A stretch of DNA of 64,000 bases, taken from positions 327 through 64,326 of the forward strand of contig VZRR01007616.1 of assembly GCA_013398015.1 (NCBI GenBank). Direction: 5' to 3'. This DNA is from Oreocharis arfaki (lineage: Eukaryota > Chordata > Aves > Passeriformes > Paramythiidae). Within the stretch, counting starts at the first letter, position 1. Each line of letters begins with the position of its first letter. Both the position numbers and the translations under genes were made by a program. The notes under the pieces are model-generated. The model saw nothing but the letters and a program-made list of their open reading frames with translations. It did not search any database and was not told the origin of the DNA. This document shows, one piece after another, positions 51,301 through 63,165 of the stretch.

Positions 51301-54300
51301 GCACTGCAAGCTGCCTATGCAGGGATGTGTTAGCCTAGGGGACGTCCTGTGGTGACGGCAGCAGGCCTGGCCCAGTCCTGAGTCAGTAGGTTCATTGTCT
51401 TCACCCTGAGCAAGACAAGCCCAACATGAGGCTGGTGGGGGCTGGATTTTTTTTTCAGATGCATATTGCAGATTGTTGAACTCTTACACAAGACATACGG
51501 ACACTACTGCTGGACCCCATGGTTTCAGATCACAGGGCAGAGCTCTGAACAAACATTGAGAAATGGAGTGTCAAGCCCGCTGTTCAATGCACCTGTCTTT
51601 ATATCATCTATCCCCATGACAGTTTATTAGTATTGCAAACTGCACACCTATAACCTTAAAATAACCCCTTCCTCCAGTATCAAATTTGCAGAGGAAGATA
51701 TTACACCCCCAACTGCATTCATCACTCTCCCAATGCTTTCCTAAAATAACAGTTTTTATTTGAGAACTTAAATGGAAGGAGGCATACATATGTAGTGCAG
51801 AATACATTTAAACCATCACTTCTGTGCACTGAGCTGGTCTAATTCTGTTTACTTCTTCATTCCTGATCATGGACTTGAAAGACATTTGCATCAGATCCAT
51901 GAGCTTGTGCTCTTGCCCAGATATTACCTCACGTCTAAAACAAGAGAAAGAGGGTCATAAAGAGACAAATCCTGCACCAATGTGACCCATGGGCACTCAG
52001 CATAGGAGGACAGTTCTTCAGGTGACCCTGAAGGAGGTGAGAGCTCTTCTCCCCGCTGGACCATGCTGGAATGAGCCTCCTGGCATACAGTGATGTGCAC
52101 CTGGCTAAAGACTGACACAAACCCCGAAGAATGCATTTTGTGGAAGCAGATGATCTCAACTGAGCTTCAAAATTATGAACTTTTGGTTGCCAGAAGGTGT
52201 TTAACTGTTCTCTGAAAGTGAGGCAGAAGGAATCTCTTGCCTCATCCCCTGTGAGAAAATGAGAGATGTTGTGGCCAATGAAACTACAAAGATGCACTTG
52301 GAGAGCAGGCTGCTCTATCTTAACTACTCTTGGTATCAAAATGCAAATGGTGCTTACACACAGTGGGTAAAAGTAAGTCCATTTGCCAAATCAAATGGGT
52401 GAAAGCACACTTGGTTCTTAATTTTCTCTTATAGTAAAAATTGAGTTTCTACAAACCCTGAAAGACAGCAGAGCTAGAAAGAAGGGATGCGTCAGCTGCA
52501 CTAAGCAGAACTATTTAGCGATAAGAACTTCAGAGAAAGCAGGATCCATGAATATATGGAATACGATTTATTAAGACTGACCCTGAAAATAAATTCTGTT
52601 TCTCTTACATACCTATTTTAAAACATTTTTTCGCTACTCAAATAGAAGTGTTACTGTATTTGAGGTCTTAATTACATCATTAGTAACAACAATAAATCAA
52701 AATGAATTAATCCCATTCTGATTTCTTTTGCTTGCAGTGTTAAATAAGAGGTACACAAAACACAATTAAGTAATTTTAAGTCCTCTCTTTAAGTACTAAT
52801 CAGAAATTGCTACATCCAGATAAAGCCAAACCAAAACAAAACTTTTTATTTGTTATGACCTGAGAAATGCGTAGAGTGCGTGGTCCCCACTGGCTCGAAG
52901 GTAAATACTTCCACTTCTTCTCAGGATTTCTGGCTAAAATGTTGCTCAACAATTTCAGGACTGTGCAGAGATGGTTACACAGAATCTTCTACTTGGAAAA
53001 ATTAGTGCAAGGAAGCTTTAAGTACAATGAGCAATATACAGACAGACATTATCCTGAGGATGGTGAAGGTCTGACACTTGCTAAAATAAAGACAGAAATG
53101 GTTTTTGACCTGCACTGATACCTCCCTCATGTTGTGTACTGACATTTCTGCAAGGCACCTCACCCCCAGGCAGCCTGCTTTGTTCATTTTTAAGCACCTA
53201 AATAGAACCCAGACTTATGTCTCTAGCTAAAGCATTGTACATGCCCAGGTAACATTCAGACACATGGCCCACAGATCCCATTTGAGGGTCAAAGCGCTCC
53301 CTCAGCAGACACCAGCGGCAGACAGATGTGAGTGCTGACGTGAGCAGAGCAGTGGCTGTGCAGCAGGGCTGGGACACGGTGCCCAGCAAAGGGGTGCTGG
53401 CTGCGCTCAGGCAGGCTCTGCGTGTGTGGGAGGGCCAGGGCTGCAGCACCAGCAGAAATACAGGAAAGGTGCACACATCCCCAGTGCAGTGGTGATGCCT
53501 GAGCTGCTGGCAATGTGACAGCACTGGAGGACAGAGCCCTGGCACATTTCTTCCCATCCCACACACCGTATCATATGCGTGTGACAGATAGAGGTCCAAG
53601 AGTTATTGACCCTTCTGGGGTGTTCTAAATCAGCCCACCTATGCACACACAGAGACATTAACTACCTGCCTACAGATGTACCCATGTCCCGCCAATGCCC
53701 ATTGACACTCATGAAGTCACTCCTGGCCCAGAAGTTGGTAACCCTGCCACAAAGCAGAAAATAAATGTAACATCAAGCAGGAGATTTGTTGGATGGTCCA
53801 GCTGCTCTCCCACCACCTTGATGCAGTTTGTGGTCCCCCTTCTCATCTCATTTTTCTCCAAGTGGTGCCCAGATTTCTCCCCTGCATGGGTGGACAAACC
53901 TCCCCACCCAAGATGGCAAATGTGACCCCACACTGCTGGGCTGCTCCTAGAGCCTGATGAGAGCCAGAGCCTGCAGCTGCGTGCAGCACAAATGAGAAGT
54001 TCAAGAAAGGGAATCAACATAGCCGTTGATTTTCAGGCAGCCTGAGCACCAGAGAGAAAATGCTGTTCCCCTGGGATGCGCCAAAGATGCAACCAATACT
54101 AACCACAAATTCTCCATATGGCAAAAACCAGCATAAATTAAACACTGAAGGAAGATCTCTTAACTATTCACAGGGCAGCAGGCAATGAGGAAGGTACCTT
54201 GTCTGTCAGTTTGGCAAGCATATCAGTGAACTGTGTCCTCTCAAGTGTAGTCATAGACCACACCAGTTACCATCTCACTGCAGGGATAAGTCCTAACTAG

Positions 54301-56789
54301 TGCCTCTGTCTGCTCCAGAAGATGTATTTGTCGTTAGACAGGCACTGCACATTCGACATTTTCATGTCTCTGCTGTAAAAATCAGCATTTTTAACCTACA
54401 TTCACTATTCATTCAGCGTGGGAAGGAGTCCTTCATTATACCAACACCTTTTTTGGTCTTTAGATGTAATAGCTGTCTGGTCGGACTCCATTCTTCTTGT
54501 ATATGTCGTCTAGTCACACATATCATAGCTGAATAGCACATTCATAGCCTCTAGCACTGAATAGAATCCATATGTTCTCCTCTTGTACCCCTGCAGAGAT
54601 TTAGCAGTCTGAAATACTTTCTATGGGATCACGCATATCCCATTTTACACCAACATTCAGACATAAAGTAGCATCATGCGAACGTGGGGAGCAAACATCA
54701 GTGTGAAAATCCCCCAAAACACTGGTATGAACTGCAAATACACTGAGTGGAATGAAGTGAAGACAGGATAAACGTTATTTCCATTTCTGAACTCTATACG
54801 AGAGAAAAGTGCAGATTTCCGCAGTAACAGTGGAAACATAGCAGAAAAACATTGCAGAATATAACCAGTAAACAAGGCAGAGAGGGGCCATGTCTCCCAC
54901 TCTGCTTACAGCCACCTAGGAGGCAAAACCAGACAGACCCTGATGACCTCACATCTGCTGCTGTGACAAGCACAAAGCAGGCAGGCATTCATAGATTTTT
55001 CTTTCCGCTCGCCAAAATCCTGGGCTCCAGCCTGACTGTGCTCCATGCACCAGGAGACTTTCAGTGGGCAGGAGCACGGCAGTGCAAGGGCTTCATTTTT
55101 ATGGCACTCTGGCTCAGCATGTTGAGCATGGTCCCCCTTTGTTTTGTTTTGTTTTATTTCGTAAATTGCATTCTTAGTTTTGTAAATCCGCCTCTCAATG
55201 TCATCAGGGGCTGGTTGATGTGGATGTAAACCTTTGGATATTTATAATAGAGCAGTAGAACCGTAACAATATTATAACCTGTATAACCCTGATGGTAAGT
55301 CAGTGCTTCACTGAATTCTAAGTTTTCTTTCATCCATCAGACCTTCTTTCTCTGAGAGCTGGTGAAATAATTTTTCTTCTGCTCAAGCACCAACATTCAG
55401 AGTGGTGCCAAAGAACAGCAAAACATTAAACAATGAAGTGCTGCTGTATGTAAACCTTTTTTCAGGTAAACAGCCAGAGCTGACTCCTCTTTGAGTGTTT
55501 GCTTGAATATATGAAAACAAACAGTTGCTTTTAAAATTAGTGGTTCCTTCTGTCACTCTCTTGTCCTTCTGCAATCTCAAACTGAAGCAAGAAACAGAAG
55601 CTTATCTTAGATGACCAGTAGAAAAATTCGTTTTCTGCCAACTTTTGTTGTGGAGTACAAAGAGTGTTGAGAGTACATAATGAGAGGGCCCCAAAAATGG
55701 GATGAGTAGTTTTGTGTAGAGCAGTGGGGTGAACAAGACCGTGTGTTGTTAACATGCTACTCAAGTAATCAACCTCTTCAGTTACTTTTTTTTTTAATGT
55801 ATGCTCAGTGAAACATATCCTTGCTGTCCTTCAAAAGCAAAGACACGATAGCTGGAGCGCTGCTGACTGCAGCAGGACTAGGACTGGATCCAGATTTCCG
55901 ATAATTATAACCAAGGTACTGCAGAACAATGATTTTTCCTAGAGCCACTATGTGCTCACAAATCAAAGATTTATTTTGAATCCTGACCAGTGTCTTCTCT
56001 TGTGTGAACAGGTTTGTTAAGTTCAGAAGACAGCTCAAACCAAGCAGGTTGACAAAGGGGGTTGTGTTAAACTTTACATTTCCCCATCTTGTTGCCTGTC
56101 CAAAAACACTGGACTGCTTTCAGGCACTAAACTTAATAAAAGATGTCTAAGCAGAAACATACACTGTTCAGGCACTTCATTCTCCTCCAGAACAACATCA
56201 TTCTGGCACCAGGTAAAATTTCCCCACTCAGTTCTGTGTCAGTCAAGAGTTAATATTGCTATATCAGTCTAAAAATTATAAACACCAAAAAGAATAAGAT
56301 ATCTCATTTCTACTTAGAATACTGCACTTATTGCTACTTAAAACCTGCAGCCTCTGCACTTGCCAAATACATGTATTTTATTTCAGAGCTTCACAGTAGC
56401 ACTTTGTAAATGCCAGTTACAAAACTGTAAATCTTGATTTACTTGTAGACACACGCAAATATTTCGGCAATTGTAACCTGTGGGCAGCAAACCAGGATCT
56501 CGTTTCTGGAGCCTCTCTGTTTTTCAGACCTGGTATGAATGAATCATCTTTCTTTCATGAGTTCCCTTCCCAGTTTGACACTTACTGAACAAAACATCTC
56601 TACCTCGATAGTCCCAAATGTTCTCGATCTTTGAGACATTTTCGTTTTAACACACCCGCTGAACACTGTATCAACACGCAGTCACAAATTGGCTGGGGAA
56701 GAATTTGAAAGATGAATCTGCCCTGAAATTCTGATTTTTCTCTGAAAAGCATTTGCTGTTCTGTGGGGAGGGGAGCTGTCGCTCCTCAC
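39311..56789. other. long intergenic stretch upstream of the LHX8 CpG cluster
   Basis: About 17.5 kb without a recognisable gene, RNA or large repeat. It includes a poly-T tract near 50240-50258 and a (TTTTG)n microsatellite at about 55138-55160. Minus-strand frames at 48176-48706 and 53198-53599 show no known domain. Distal LHX8 enhancers would be expected here but none can be named from sequence alone. Confidence 0.75.
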
Positions 56790-57800
56790 AACGGTGGCTG
56801 CCTGTGCCCCCTCGGCGGGGGCTGACACCCCAGCAGGGTACCTTGGAGCCCGAGGCAGCCTCCTCCAAGGGGACTTGCAGCCAGCGGCGCTACCCGGCTA
56901 CCACTCGTCTTTGCCAAACCCCGGGCCAGCTCGAGCCCTTCCTCTCGGGGACAATCGCCAGTGCGGCCAGGAGCAGGCTGCGGCCCGGCTCGCCCCGCCG
57001 GGCCCCGCGGCTGCTCGCCCGCTCGGCCCGGCACAGCCCGGGTGCCCATCGAGCCGCAACCGCGGCGGGTCCCGGGGCCGACCCGGCCCACCCCGCCCGG
57101 CACTGCTCGCCTTGCGTTCTCCGTCGCCGGCCGTTGTCTCTCGCCTCCGCCGCCCCCTCTCCACACGTCCTTCCCCGTCAACTCGGTCTTTCCATCGCCG
57201 CAGCCCCGACAGAGATCGCGGCCCAAGGACCGGAGCGGGCTTGTACGAGACCCGGGGCGTGGGGGGTGCGGGACTGGGGCCCTGAGAGTCCGTAGCGGTG
57301 CGGGCTGCTCACGGTGCCGGGCAGACCGCACGCCGCGGACATCGTGCTCAGCTGGACACGCTGACCGCACTGCCGCCGGGCGCGACCTCGGCCCCACCGG
57401 GAAAGGGTTCCGCGGGGAAGATGGGAGAGTACAGGGTTTCCACAATACCTGCCCGGGTCCCGGCGCAGCCTCCCCCTTACCCGGGCCGCGCTGCATCCTG
57501 CGGAACGAGCTGCGGGACGAGCAGCGGGGAGCAGCCGATGGACACGGCCATCGGTGGCACCGGCCCCAGCCTGGCGCGGCTCCGGTGGAGGGGGCTTCGG
57601 AGCAGCTGGACAGCCTGCGGGGTAGAGATCACTCCTAGGGAAACTCTCCTGCTACCGCACCCCTCGGGTGTTCCCCAAAGCCCGTCCAGGGAGGGGCTTC
57701 CGGCTGTGCCCTGTCCGCATCGACGACGGCCGAAGGAGCCGAAAACCTTCCGAACCTACTACGGCCCCGCGGGCCCCAGCCTCCCGCACAGGCTATCCCG
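56790..57800. promoter_or_regulatory. CpG island 1 upstream of LHX8
   Basis: About 1 kb of dense CpG begins abruptly in AT-rich sequence, roughly 5-6 kb before the LHX8 start codon. Long frames on both strands (for example 56961-57638 plus and 56786-57496 minus) are arginine/proline-rich and overlap each other, as composition alone produces. It may be an alternative or antisense promoter. Confidence 0.75.
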
Positions 57801-58980
57801 CCTGACGGCCCGGGTCTCCTGCCAGAGAGTGATTATTCATCGCTTAAACACAAGCGAAAGGAATCAGGCAGGCAGACCCGATACCTCAGGGAAACCTCTC
57901 GGGCCCTCCAGCATGGATGGAATTACCGTGCTCACAGAAACCAGGACATCCTTACAACGTTGTGCCTTTGTATTTATAAACAATCCGCCATGGTTTCCAG
58001 ATTGGCTTTGCCTTCCATTACGTTAGGGTCTAAATGCTCTTTCACATAATCTGATAGCTGCTCTAATTTCCTCTGTCCCCAGCATTTTCCCTGAGAGACA
58101 GCGTGACTCAATTAGCACAGATGCTTAAAAAGTCAACTTCTACATCAAGTGTTCACCACGATTTCAGGAACGCAGAGATGCAACCCTTGATTTGAACAGG
58201 CATGGCTTTCATCCAGATAGTATGTTCAGAGCGCAGCGACCAAGAGTTAAAATAAGCTAGATTTGAATAAATGAAGAAGTTCCACACTGGGATGCCGAAA
58301 TTACTCCCTGCACTTCTGCCGCAGTGCAAGTGCCAGCGCTCTAAAAACATGCAGGGCTGCATCTCACTGACTCACTTCTTGCCATCTGCCTCCCCACTTC
58401 AGCCCCCTCCTGAAGGGAAGAAAAAAAAAGCTAAAAAAAAGCTTTAAAATGGTTTTTTTTAAAAAAAAAAAAAAGCAAATTGCATCAAATTCTGGGTCTT
58501 GGAGAACCACAGACTCAGGAATACAGTTAGGAAATATGATTTTTTCCCTTTGACTGATCTTGTCACTTACAACTAAGCAACACAGAGCTCTACACTGGAA
58601 CAGCCGTGAACAAAAGCTACATGTCGGCAGCCCTGAATGATCTTAGACCCGCAAACCGGACACAGAGAGCCTGATCCAAGGAAAGTGCATTGCATTGATT
58701 CGTAAAACAAGTCATTGGTAAGAGACTGGGTTCGTTTCCTTCCCGTTTAATCAGCCCAGAGTCAATAATTCAGGGCTAGTCCAAACCATGCATCTTTTAC
58801 CACTGGCTAGAATCAGTGAGGATGCAAACTCACAGAGAGCAAGCCTGAGGGCGCTGGCTCGAATCTTTCTTCCACAGCCCAGAGAGGCTCCACAGCCCAA
58901 GACACGGCGATCTACAGATGAAAAACCTCTTGATACTTGCAGGTGTGCAAACACCCAAGTAGTGCAAAGAGATGGTTGAG
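57801..58980. other. AT-rich gap between CpG islands
   Basis: Unique sequence with an A/T homopolymer cluster at 58419-58475 that includes a T8-A14 junction. No gene is seen. Confidence 0.75.
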
Positions 58981-59330
58981 ACAAGAGAGGGGCCCTTCCG
59001 GGGAAGTGAACCTTGTCCCGCACGGATGTCGGGCTTCCCTCTCCTAGCCGTCCCGCCTCTCCGAGGTCTCCTGCCAGCAGCTGCTGGGGGGAGATGGAGT
59101 CGCGCTCCGCTGAGGGGACGGCACGTCCCCGCGGTCCCCAGAGCCCTGCGACGCGCCGCAGCGCCGCGCCCGTCCTGCCGGCGGCTCGGAGGGACCCGCC
59201 AGGCGGACGCTGGGATGCGCCGCTTGGGCACCGACAGCGCCGTGCCCAGCGAGACTGGCCAGGGGTGGGCGCCCGGCTCACTGCGGCCCTGGTATCGGTG
59301 CCCGTTTTTCGTAAGCTGACCGCAGTGGCG
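58981..59330. promoter_or_regulatory. CpG island 2 upstream of LHX8
   Basis: A short CpG-dense block. Open frames on both strands overlap and lack any known domain. Confidence 0.65.
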
Positions 59331-59619
59331 GTATTAATTTCTTACAGAACTTGTTTTAACGGGAGAACCGGTGTCGCTGCAGAAGACTCCGGAGAGAAGC
59401 ACCCAGCCGCGTGCACTTGCAGCACGGTGCAGTCTCTGATGGAGTCCGTATGCCAACACTCTCTCGCTAATACAGCCCTAATTCTCTGCGTACCTTATTT
59501 TCTTCGTGCTGTGTTGTATCGTCAGATATTTAAGAGATCTCTCCTGTGTGCGACTGATCAGCGCTCCCACCTACATACGTCTTGGCATGACTCCTGAGAG
59601 AGAGGAATCAGAACCAGAT

Positions 59620-59800
59620 GCAGTCCCCGTCGGAGGGTCGCGCTGGAGTCCCCCGCTCTTCTCCGCTCTCAGCCTCAGCAAGATCAGGCCTGGGCCACCC
59701 TGCCCGCCCCCGGCAGGTTCCCGTTCCCTTCCGTCTCTCTCTGCCGAGACCACGACGGCCCGCCGCGGGGTCCTACCCGCCTCCCCAAAAGGGCACACAT
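59620..59800. promoter_or_regulatory. CpG island 3 upstream of LHX8
   Basis: A small GC- and CpG-rich block separated from its neighbours by AT-richer sequence. Confidence 0.5.
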
Positions 59801-60139
59801 CCTTCCGATGTGCACAGTGGGAGAGCAGGGCGCACAAGAATCGGGAGTTCTCTAGAGCCTGAGTGTCCGCCCGTTTTCATCTCTTCAGTAAACGATGCAG
59901 GGAATATTCACTAAAATATCGAGAGCGTGTAATTTAAGCAACGAAGTTTAGATTGGACGTCGGAGAGATGGGTGATAAAGGTGCACGGGCCAAGCACGGG
60001 TGTATCCCGGAAAACCAAGCCCATATACTCCCCACGTCCACCCTGTACACTCTATCGCGTTTCTGACAGCTTCTCAGAAATAATGCCTCTCTCCAATTAG
60101 CCCAAACCGCTCACCTCTTGCGAAGCCCCTCCGGCCATA

Positions 60140-60470
60140 GCAATAACCCGTATCTGCTGACGGACTGTTCTCTGGGCGCGTTTTCCTCCTGACTCCCCGC
60201 ACCTCCCGCGCCCTGGGGCGGCCGACCCCGCCTGAGGCTCCGCGCAGCCATCGGAGGGGCCCTGGCTGAGCCCAGCCGAGCACCGCACCCCCGCAGTGCT
60301 TCCCCCGCCCCGCCTCCGTTGAGACCCTCGCACTGTGCGGGGCTGCTCCGAAGCCTCGGGGCGGGCGGAGAGACCGGGACGGCCAGTGCAGCCGTGCTAG
60401 CTGGTCACCTGGCGGAGCCGGCTCCGGACACGGTACGAAACTTGGAGATCTCCCGCACGCTGGTTTTCCT
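60140..60470. promoter_or_regulatory. CpG island 4 upstream of LHX8
   Basis: A CpG-dense block with CCCCGCC GC boxes near 60304. No open frame in it resembles a known protein. Confidence 0.6.
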
Positions 60471-60659
60471 CCAACACCGCAGTATGAATTACAGCTGCTC
60501 GTAATCTCACGATCGCCGCAGGAAACAACGCGCAGATTTACTTCGTTGACTCCTACCGCTGTATTTCCAGAGAGAAAAGGCGCATAGGAAGGTGGTTATT
60601 TCATAGAAATCTAACCCGCTGCCCTCCTCGGAGCGCGCATCAACCTTATTAATTAACTA

Positions 60660-61470
60660 GTTGAAGGCGCAGGAAAAGGACCGACGAGCAATAGCCTCGA
60701 CGCTGCTCCCGGCCGTGCCCGATCCGCCGCGGCGCCCGGGTTCACCGCGGGCTTTGATCACGGTGGCCTGGCCCCACCGCAACGCATCCCGAGGAGCCCC
60801 CCGCCAGGTGCTCATTTTTTGTCGTGCCACCTGCGACAGACGATAGTAGTGCTGTCGTGCCTCTGTCAGTCACGGATAGGGAGATCCGCGCGGAGGGCAG
60901 GATAGGGGCTCGGCAGGATCCGCGCTGGTCCTGCTCGGAGCCGAACGCTCCGCTCCGCCCCGCCGCGACCCACGGGGCCGCCCGAGCACTCGGCCGCTGG
61001 CTCCCTGACCTGCACCGCTGCGGACAGGGAGCAGAGCCTAAGCGGGAATCCTGCTGTGGGAGGCGGGGGGGGAGGGCGGCTAGAGCGCGGCGGCGAGGTG
61101 CGGTTACCGGACGCTCTGTGGGGCAGCAGCCCGTCGTCGGCGGGGTGGGTGATCGGGCGGGGTGGGGGGCTGCATTTGGGACGGAGGTTACGCAAGCACA
61201 CCCCGGGCCCTCGGGGGAGACGACAGAAAAGAGGCTCCGGGACAGCATAGGTGTTGGCCGGGGCTGGGCCGGGGCTCCCAGGGTCCGGCTTTGTCCGTGT
61301 TCCCTGCCGCCGCTCGGGGCTCTGGACGCCGGGCCTGGCGTCGGTCGCGCTGCGCAGAGCCGCGTCACGGCCACCACAAACCCCAAAGCCCTGCTTGCCT
61401 CGCTGAGGCAGCCGTGTCAGGGACACCGCGGCTGGATGTCAGCGAGATTCTGCCCAGGGTTAGATCGGTT
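60660..61470. promoter_or_regulatory. CpG island 5 upstream of LHX8
   Basis: About 800 bases of dense CpG with long overlapping frames on both strands (60824-61489 plus, 60742-61386 minus), which I take as composition artefacts. It ends just before a PBX-like site at 61491. Confidence 0.7.
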
Positions 61471-61786
61471 GAAACCGCTGGACAAATGAGTGATTGACGG
61501 GACATCGCGGCTTTACCGGGGTTCGGTTCAGTTACAGTTCCGCAAGACCGGGGGCCGGGATTTGAAACAACGATCATCTTTTTTAGAGGGAGAACAGTAG
61601 GAGGCTTCTCCATTACACACAGCTCCTCAAAAGCAGGATTCCTTTTTATCAAATCCATCATGTTTGTAAACGTAGGGGCGAGTCTCTCAGATCACTTTAC
61701 CGAGGCTCAACAACACGTCCTGCATCCATGGTGAGGCGAGACTAAATCACAGAGGCGAGGGGAAAGATGGAAACTAAACGACAAGT

Positions 61787-61803
61787 TTAATTAAAAGCAG
61801 CTG
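61787..61803. promoter_or_regulatory. homeodomain palindrome next to an E-box
   Basis: The palindrome TTAATTAA (61787-61794) is followed after three bases by CAGCTG (61798-61803). This is the arrangement of composite homeodomain plus bHLH sites, in a locus encoding a LIM-homeodomain factor. The motif call is direct; function is inferred. Confidence 0.35.
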
Positions 61804-62378
61804 GCCGGTTAAATACGTGCCAAGAAACAGACACCCGGTTATTTACCTCACCTGCGAAGGACAAGATGCTGCTTCATTCTCCTCTAATGTCCCGAGAGCA
61901 CCATCAGTGTTTGGCGTGAGGTGACTCTGCGGACAAGACTTGTGATCGTGGAGAAAGGGTGTCCGTAACCCACAGACTCTCCGCGGAGAGACGCCGGCTG
62001 GTTCTGCAGGTAGTGAGGGGCAGCCAGCCACCCTCTGTTCGCGGCGCCACCGGGACACCGGTGTTAATCAGCAGCACCTGTGGGAACTCAGAGCCAGCGG
62101 AACGCTTTCGCAGCTCAGGTCCTTCCTTTTAGCTAAATGAGAAAGGTTTTATTACTGCATTTTGGAGGCGCAAGCAGGAGATGAGCTGCTGAGACAGATG
62201 TAGGAGCTGTGAGTTTGAGCTACAGGAATTCGCTTGGGCTTTAGGATTCAGCAGTGTGGGAAAATCGCTCCCGTCATACGGGTTCTCGCTTTCCTCCGTG
62301 TTTGTTTTCTTCTCTCACGGGGAGATGTAACTGGAGCCTGTGCTTAGGCTGGGGTGGTGGGAGGGAAGCTGTGGCAGA
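61804..62378. other. upstream flank of LHX8
   Basis: Unique, moderately GC-rich sequence with no gene and no strong motif. Confidence 0.7.
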
Positions 62379-62432
62379 AGATAAAGATAAGTGGATATCT
62401 ATGGATATATGGATATTTAAAGATAAAGATAA
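62379..62432 (+). promoter_or_regulatory. LHX8: GATA-motif cluster with TATA-like box upstream of LHX8
   Basis: Four AGATAA motifs occur as two tandem pairs (62379-62390 and 62421-62432), with three TGGATAT strings and the palindrome GATATC between them. TATTTAAA at 62414-62421 could act as a TATA box, placing initiation near 62445 and giving a 5' leader of roughly 270 bases. This could also be a simple-sequence expansion. Confidence 0.4.
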
Positions 62433-62438
62433 AGTTCT

Positions 62439-62490
62439 CGGGGGTGGGGGGGTGCTGGTTTTTTGTTGTTGTTGATGTTGGGGGGGTTCC
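62439..62490 (+). repeat. G-rich tract with (TTG)n, possible G-quadruplex
   Basis: Runs of five and seven G, then TTGTTGTTG, then seven G. On the inferred transcript this lies at the very start of the LHX8 leader. Confidence 0.55.
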
Positions 62491-62712
62491 CTCCCTCCTC
62501 CCCTCACTAAACCAGCACGGGCTCACTAGTGGAGATAACGGCCCCGCCGCGCTGGAAGGCGGGTTCTGTGCAGGAGGTGAGGCCAGCGGGGCAGGTCCAC
62601 CCACTTGAAAACAAAACTTTTTTTCCTGCAGGCGCTTGGAGCAGAGACCGGCGCGGGGTCCCCGGAGCCGGCTCGCCGCCCGCCGGGGGCTGGTATGCGG
62701 TAGGGTAGGGCC

Positions 62713-62793
62713 ATGTATTGGAAGAGTGACCCGATGTTCGTCTGCAGGCTGGAGGACAAGGACTTGCCCGCACTCGGCGGCCCCTCGGAGAAG
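62713..62793 (+). CDS. LHX8: LHX8 coding exon 1
   Basis: This exon has 27 codons, from MYWKSD to GGPSEK, ending in phase 0 before GTGCGC at 62794. The end matches the known junction after REK in mammals, although the donor itself is weak. Confidence 0.88.
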
Positions 62794-63165
62794 GTGCGCG
62801 GGCGGGTGGGCGGTGCGGCTCGGGCTCCTGGTGCAGCTCGGCGGGTCTGGTGGCCTTGGGTGTGGCGCTCCCGCCGGGTCCCGCGGACACCGCGGCTGGC
62901 GCCAGGGTCTCAGCAGGACCCACAGGTATCGGTGGGCCAGCTCGGACCGGCGCGGGGCTCCTGCGTGCGGTTGGGCGCTGACCGCAGTCTCCCCGCGCTC
63001 CCGCAGACCAGCCCCCCAGCAGCTGACGAGGACTCCTGCTCTTCTTCCGCTGCCCTGTCGCCCTCCTCATCGCCGCGGTCCATGGCCTCAGGCTCGGGCT
63101 GCGCCCCCGGCAAGTGCGTGTGCAGCAGCTGCGGCCTGGAGATCGTGGACAAGTACCTGCTTAAG
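62713..63165 (+). CDS. LHX8: LHX8, LIM/homeobox protein 8 (first two coding exons, 3' part outside window)
   Basis: LHX8 is a nuclear LIM-homeodomain transcription factor needed for basal-forebrain cholinergic neurons, tooth and palate development and oocyte differentiation. Exons 62713-62793 and 63007-63165 join in phase 0 to give 80 residues. Residues 1-17, MYWKSDPMFVCRLEDKD, are the hallmark N-terminus of the long LHX8 isoform. The second exon reads DEDSCSSS, then SPSSSPRSMASGSG, then CVCSSCGLEIVDKYLLK. The paralogue LHX6 has ILDRYLLK here, so IVDKYLLK identifies LHX8. C66 and C69 are the first zinc-ligand pair of LIM 1. The start has G at -3 and an in-frame TAG at 62701-62703. A middle block known in mammals (with GLMSEECGR) is not seen. 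The rest of LIM 1, LIM 2 and the homeodomain must lie beyond 64000. Confidence 0.93.
62794..63006 (+). other. LHX8: LHX8 first coding intron (213 bp, stop-free)
   Basis: The intron is bounded by GTGCGC and CTCCCGCAG. Its length is a multiple of three and the exon frame stays open through it, so a retained form would add 71 residues without a frameshift. The encoded sequence is arginine-, glycine- and proline-rich with no domain. Confidence 0.7.
63007..63165 (+). CDS. LHX8: LHX8 coding exon 2 (start of LIM domain 1)
   Basis: This exon has 53 codons in phase 0, reading TSPPAADEDSCSSSAALSPS onward to IVDKYLLK, before the strong donor GTAAGG at 63166. The serine-rich linker and first CxxC of LIM 1 are nearly identical to mammalian LHX8. 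Confidence 0.95.

Noticed and set aside
56753..58026. Long frames of 160-240 codons on both strands in the CpG island
   Set aside because: Overlapping frames on opposite strands, Arg/Pro/Ala-rich and without domains, are typical of GC-rich DNA.
60742..61489. Overlapping plus and minus frames of about 190-220 codons
   Set aside because: Same composition artefact; no recognised family or splice context.
62507..63070. 187-codon minus-strand frame opposite LHX8 exons
   Set aside because: It is the shadow of the GC-rich LHX8 coding exons and leader.
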